Assembly: GCA_963923455.1 (NCBI GenBank)
Contig: CAWULT010000066.1
Coordinates: 1 to 24,847, forward strand
DNA length: 24,847 nt
Reading direction: 5' to 3'
Origin: CAWULT01 sp963923455
Lineage (GTDB): Bacteria; Acidobacteriota; Vicinamibacteria; Vicinamibacterales; UBA2999
The notes beneath the pieces were generated by a model that was not told where the DNA came from, ran no database searches, and saw nothing but the letters and a program-made list of their open reading frames with translations. Shown piece by piece: positions 21,913 through 24,847 of the stretch. The position numbers were made by a program, and so were the translations under genes. Position 1 is the first letter of the stretch, and each line of letters starts with the position of its first letter.

Positions 21913-22367
21913 GCCCGGCCTCCCTTCGCCGCGGTCTTGATGGCCGCGCGGATCCGCTGGTAGGTGCCGCACCGGCAGATGTTGCCGGCCATCGTGCGGT
22001 CGATGTCCGCGTCGGTGGGGTTCGGCGTCGCGGCCAGCAGCGCCGCGGCCTGCATGATCTGGCCGCTCTGGCAGTAGCCGCACTGTGGCACGTTGTGGGT
22101 GGCCCACGCGCGCTGCAGCGGGTGGGTGTTGTCGGGGCTCAGGCCCTCGATCGTCACCACCTTCTTGTTGCCCAGCGTGCGCAGCGGCGTCTGGCAGGCG
22201 CGCACCGCGCGGCCGTCCACGTGCACCGTGCAGGCGCCGCAGAGCCCGGCCCCGCAGCCGAACCGGGTGCCGGTCAGCCGCAAATCGTCACGGAGATACC
22301 AGAGCAGCGGCATCTCCTCGTCGCCGTCGAACGTCCGGCTCGCGCCGTTGACCGTGAACCTCACCAT
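21909..22367 (-). CDS. [2Fe-2S] small subunit of the molybdenum hydroxylase, IorA-like
   Basis: A protein of 152 residues with two iron-sulfur clusters. The plant-type N-terminal cluster is Cys38, Cys43, Cys46 and Cys58 (FGCGAGLCGACTVHVDG); the all-helical C-terminal cluster is Cys96, Cys99, Cys131 and Cys133 (CGYC...ICRCGTY). It relays electrons from the molybdenum site of the large subunit to an acceptor, probably a cytochrome since no FAD subunit is present. It has no signal peptide and would be carried out by the large subunit's Tat signal after assembly (inference). ATG 22367 has GAGGAG 7 nt upstream. A GATAAT box at 22391-22396 (minus) fits a -10 element, but no matching -35 was seen. 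The last four bases overlap the large-subunit start. Confidence 0.93.
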   Translation of the reverse strand: MVRFTVNGASRTFDGDEEMPLLWYLRDDLRLTGTRFGCGAGLCGACTVHVDGRAVRACQTPLRTLGNKKVVTIEGLSPDNTHPLQRAWATHNVPQCGYCQSGQIMQAAALLAATPNPTDADIDRTMAGNICRCGTYQRIRAAIKTAAKGGRA

Positions 22368-22464
22368 GAAACTCTCCTCGCTGACCGGCGATTATCCCAC
22401 GAGCCGGGGCGGCCCGGCGTGCCCCCTTGGACGATACGGGTCCCACGCGCACCAGCCGGGCGGC

Positions 22465-24699
22465 TCACAGCTGGAACAGGCGCGTCACCTTGACGACCAG
22501 CCCCCGCGTCTCGAGGTCGGGCGAACCGGTCAGGCGCGTGCTGCGCCCCTCGGAGTAGACCACGAACAGCTCGCTGCCGGGCTTGTACTCCCACCGCAGG
22601 CGGACGTTGTTGTTGAACGCCGTGGTGGTCGAGTTGTACTGCAGCAGCGCCGACACGAACATCCGCGGCGTCAGGGGCGCGGTGACGCGGGTGCTGACGA
22701 GCGTGGTCGTGAACCGCCCCTGCGGCAGGTCGATCCAGTTGGCCGACACCTGCGGCTCGAGGGCCAGCCGGGTCATCACCGCGATGCGGCCGCGGTAGCT
22801 GGCCGCCGTCTGGGTGCCGGCGTAGAAGCTGCCGCGCGACACGGCCAGGGTGCCGTTGACGCTGCGCTGCGTGCCCAGCTGGTAGCTGCCCTCCACCGAC
22901 TGCCAGCCGTAGCCACCGGACGGAATGGTCACAGACACGACGCGGAACGGCGCCACCAGCAGCTCGTAGCTGCGCAGGTACGTGACGTTGACGCGGTCGC
23001 TGTTCTGGAACTCGATGCGGTGGGTCAGGCTGGCGGCGCGCGACTCGAGGCGCCCGGTGCCGGTCGTGATGTAGCTGTAGCCCGCCTCGTAGTAGTACTT
23101 CCGGACGAGGCGGGCCTGCCGGGGACGGGGACTGAAGCGCAGGTCCATGCCCGTCCGCCTGAAGTTGCGGCGGCGCAGGAAGCCCACGGCCGGCGAGAAG
23201 TCGGCGCCCACCGCGAGGTGCTCGGCCGTCAGGCCGTAACGGTCGGCGTTGTAGTCGAAGAGGCCGCGGTAGCTCAGGTCGTCGCCGCCGCGGCCCGGCG
23301 TGCTGGTCCGCGCCAGGTAGGTGTCGACGCGGACGTTCTGCCGCAGCGAGAACATGCCGTCGACGCCGTAGGTTTCCCTGCTGCCCTGCACCGCCGTCGG
23401 ACCGTCCTGCACGGAGGGCCGCGACCGTCCGGTGAAGAGCGCGCCGATCGTGCTCCGTCGCAGCACGTCGCGGCGCACCCGCAGCACGGTGAAGTTGGTG
23501 GGCTGGGCGCCGGAGGCCGGCAGGTCGTCGGTCTCGATGTTGACGGCACCAACGGTGTACGCGCCCGCGCGACCGGTCAGGCGCCCGCCGGCCCTGATGG
23601 GCACCGGCCGCCCGCCGTCCAGCCCGATCTGGCGGCTGAAGAACAGGATCGGCGTGTCGTTGACGCCGGTGGGCGCCCGACCGCCGAAGTTGAAGATGCC
23701 CTGCCCTTCGAGGAAGAACTCCCGCTTCTCCGGAAACAGCAGGTTGAAGCGCGTCAGGTTCACCTGCTGCTCGTCGTCCTCCACCTGCGCGAAGTCGGTG
23801 TTGACGGTCAGGTCCGCCGTGAGGCTGCGGGTCAGGCCGTACTTGACGTCCACGCCCGCGTCCTTGTCGGCCTCGTTGTCCACGCGGGGCGTGGCCGTGC
23901 GATCGGTGGCGAGACCGCCGATCGCGTAGGGCTTGATCTGCAGGTTCTTGGAGAGCGGCGGCGTGTCGAGGCCGACGAGCGCCGCGGCGGCCGACACGCG
24001 GAACACCGCCTGCGCGCCGAACGACCGCGGCACCGGGTTCAGCCACGTGCGCTCGTTCTTGTGGCGGATGATGCGGTTGACCTGCAGCCCCCACGGAAAA
24101 CCGGCGCCGGGCCGGTAGCGCAGCGACTTGAAGGGGATGGCCACCTCCACCGTCCACGCGTCCGGGCCGATCGACGTCCGGGCATTCCACACGGCGTTCC
24201 AGTCTCGGCTGGGGTTGCGCTCGTCGAAGAAGGCCTCCTCGAGCATGCCGCCGAGCGCGTTGACCAGGAAGATGTAGCCGTTGCGCTTGTCGTTGAACGT
24301 GTCGAGCGTGATGGTGAGCTGGTCGTTCTGGATCAGGTTCGACGAGTCGTGCCGCAGCTCGTTCTCGACGATGCGGTCCATCTGGCTGTCGACGTTGCGC
24401 GCGCAGATGAACAGCGTGTCACGGTCGAAGAACACCCAGAGATCGGTACGTTCGCTGGCCGGCGCGTTCTCGACGGGCTCCTGCTGGATGAAGGTCGAGT
24501 AGGGAGCCACCCGGCCGTAGACGGGCTCGTCCAGGTGGCCGTCGAGCGTCAACGGCTGCTCGAGCCGCACGGCCTGGATGGTGACGCCACCGGGCGCCGG
24601 CGCCGGGGGCACGGCCTGACCGCCGCGTGCCTCGCAGACTGGTCCCAGCAGGGCCAGCACCGCCAGCACCGGCATTACACGTCCCCACGCCCGCCGCAT
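22465..24699 (-). CDS. CBM9/DUF5916 outer-membrane beta-barrel protein
   Basis: About 744 residues from ATG 24699, which gives a charged signal peptide (MRRAWGRVMPVLAVLALLGPVCEARG). ATG 24675, with GGGGA upstream, is an alternative. The frame stays open into the right edge, but its apparent start MCIRDR is adapter, not protein. Residues ~28-200 form a carbohydrate-binding family 9-like domain (LTLDGHLDEPVYGRVAPYST; WTVEVAIPFKSLRY). A DUF5916 barrel follows (KREFFLEGQGIFNFGG; ILFFSRQIG; FSPAVGFLRRRNFRRTG), ending VTRLFQL in the barrel style. Probably an outer-membrane protein that binds or passes a glycan or peptide; no activity is established for the family. It lies 97 bp upstream of the molybdenum hydroxylase genes in the same direction. 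Confidence 0.85.
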   Translation of the reverse strand: MRRAWGRVMPVLAVLALLGPVCEARGGQAVPPAPAPGGVTIQAVRLEQPLTLDGHLDEPVYGRVAPYSTFIQQEPVENAPASERTDLWVFFDRDTLFICARNVDSQMDRIVENELRHDSSNLIQNDQLTITLDTFNDKRNGYIFLVNALGGMLEEAFFDERNPSRDWNAVWNARTSIGPDAWTVEVAIPFKSLRYRPGAGFPWGLQVNRIIRHKNERTWLNPVPRSFGAQAVFRVSAAAALVGLDTPPLSKNLQIKPYAIGGLATDRTATPRVDNEADKDAGVDVKYGLTRSLTADLTVNTDFAQVEDDEQQVNLTRFNLLFPEKREFFLEGQGIFNFGGRAPTGVNDTPILFFSRQIGLDGGRPVPIRAGGRLTGRAGAYTVGAVNIETDDLPASGAQPTNFTVLRVRRDVLRRSTIGALFTGRSRPSVQDGPTAVQGSRETYGVDGMFSLRQNVRVDTYLARTSTPGRGGDDLSYRGLFDYNADRYGLTAEHLAVGADFSPAVGFLRRRNFRRTGMDLRFSPRPRQARLVRKYYYEAGYSYITTGTGRLESRAASLTHRIEFQNSDRVNVTYLRSYELLVAPFRVVSVTIPSGGYGWQSVEGSYQLGTQRSVNGTLAVSRGSFYAGTQTAASYRGRIAVMTRLALEPQVSANWIDLPQGRFTTTLVSTRVTAPLTPRMFVSALLQYNSTTTAFNNNVRLRWEYKPGSELFVVYSEGRSTRLTGSPDLETRGLVVKVTRLFQL

Positions 24700-24805
24700 C
24701 CGTGTCGACGATTGTCCCACGAGAGGCGGAACGGCAGCAGCTACACGATCGGGGCTGCGCGCGCCGTGCCGCGCGCACGACGGCACGACGCGGACGGCGC
24801 GGGCC

Positions 24806-24847
24806 CTGTCTCTTATACACATCTGACGCTGCCGACGAAGGCTTAGG
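24806..24847. other. Illumina Nextera adapter and i5 index (non-genomic)
   Basis: 24806-24824 is the 19-bp Tn5 mosaic end CTGTCTCTTATACACATCT. 24825-24838 is GACGCTGCCGACGA, the next part of the Nextera i5-side adapter. 24839-24846 is AGGCTTAG, the reverse complement of i5 index S508 (CTAAGCCT). The final G begins the P5-side sequence. This is library sequence left on the contig end, not a mobile element of the organism. Confidence 0.97.

Noticed and set aside
20050..21963. A plus-strand frame of 637 codons opposite the molybdenum hydroxylase, and similar frames opposite other genes (7829-9889, 1162-2697, 14459-15697, 14943-17327)
   Set aside because: Antisense shadows: biased composition, no ribosome sites or domains, and each is covered by a better gene on the other strand.
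22093..24846. A plus-strand frame of 917 codons ending in SYTHLTLPTKA
   Set aside because: Antisense to the small subunit and the outer-membrane protein gene, and its last residues are translated adapter.
1..24847. CRISPR arrays, insertion sequences, phage genes, rRNA or tRNA
   Set aside because: I saw no spaced direct repeats of array type, no transposase, integrase or phage structural motif, and no complete tRNA or rRNA sequence.

Overview
The window is GC-rich throughout, roughly two-thirds G+C or more by eye. It carries a gene repertoire typical of Acidobacteriota, most likely a Vicinamibacteria-type soil lineage. The markers are a TonB-dependent receptor with an N-terminal carboxypeptidase-regulatory domain, a CBM9/DUF5916 outer-membrane protein, an O-antigen ligase fused to TPRs, a heme/copper-monooxygenase/TPR lipoprotein, Tat-exported oxidoreductases, and a secreted family of unknown function carrying the motif TPWGDPDLQGIW. 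This assignment rests on family content and composition only; there is no rRNA or other marker gene here. No tRNA, rRNA or CRISPR was found.

Layout. Positions 1-1198 (minus) hold the 5' part of a secreted HAF-repeat gene that runs off the window. It is divergent from an O-antigen-ligase/TPR gene (1402-3585, plus). A secreted protein of unknown function (3662-4708, minus) is divergent from a TonB receptor (4852-7878), which is followed almost without a gap by a PHM-like copper monooxygenase lipoprotein (7883-9934). From 9942 to 19068 every gene is on the minus strand: a Tat-exported zinc alcohol dehydrogenase; a compact LOG / deoxyinosine-DNA-glycosylase / sirtuin cluster; a three-repeat secreted protein; a small membrane protein resembling hydroxylaminobenzene mutase together with a GNAT acetyltransferase; an ElaA-like GNAT; a secreted SGNH hydrolase; a DUF433/DUF5615 toxin-antitoxin pair; and an Mrr-type endonuclease. 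After a gene-poor stretch (19069-19552) and a strong terminator come a two-subunit Tat-exported molybdenum hydroxylase (IorAB-like) and the CBM9/DUF5916 outer-membrane protein.

How the genes relate. Much of the content is cell envelope or periplasm: outer-membrane import, secreted hydrolase, exported redox enzymes and polysaccharide assembly. The accessory part is 17503-19068. The Mrr-type endonuclease gene is followed 7 bp after its stop by a 69-bp imperfect palindrome with the hallmarks of an integron attC site, in the correct orientation, and the toxin-antitoxin pair lies just beyond it. No integrase and no second attC was seen.

Caution on the right edge. The last 42 bases (24806-24847) are not genomic. 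They are an Illumina Nextera transposon end, the adapter, and an i5 index reading as the complement of S508. The last gene should therefore start at 24699, and any reading frame that enters the last 42 bases encodes adapter peptide.
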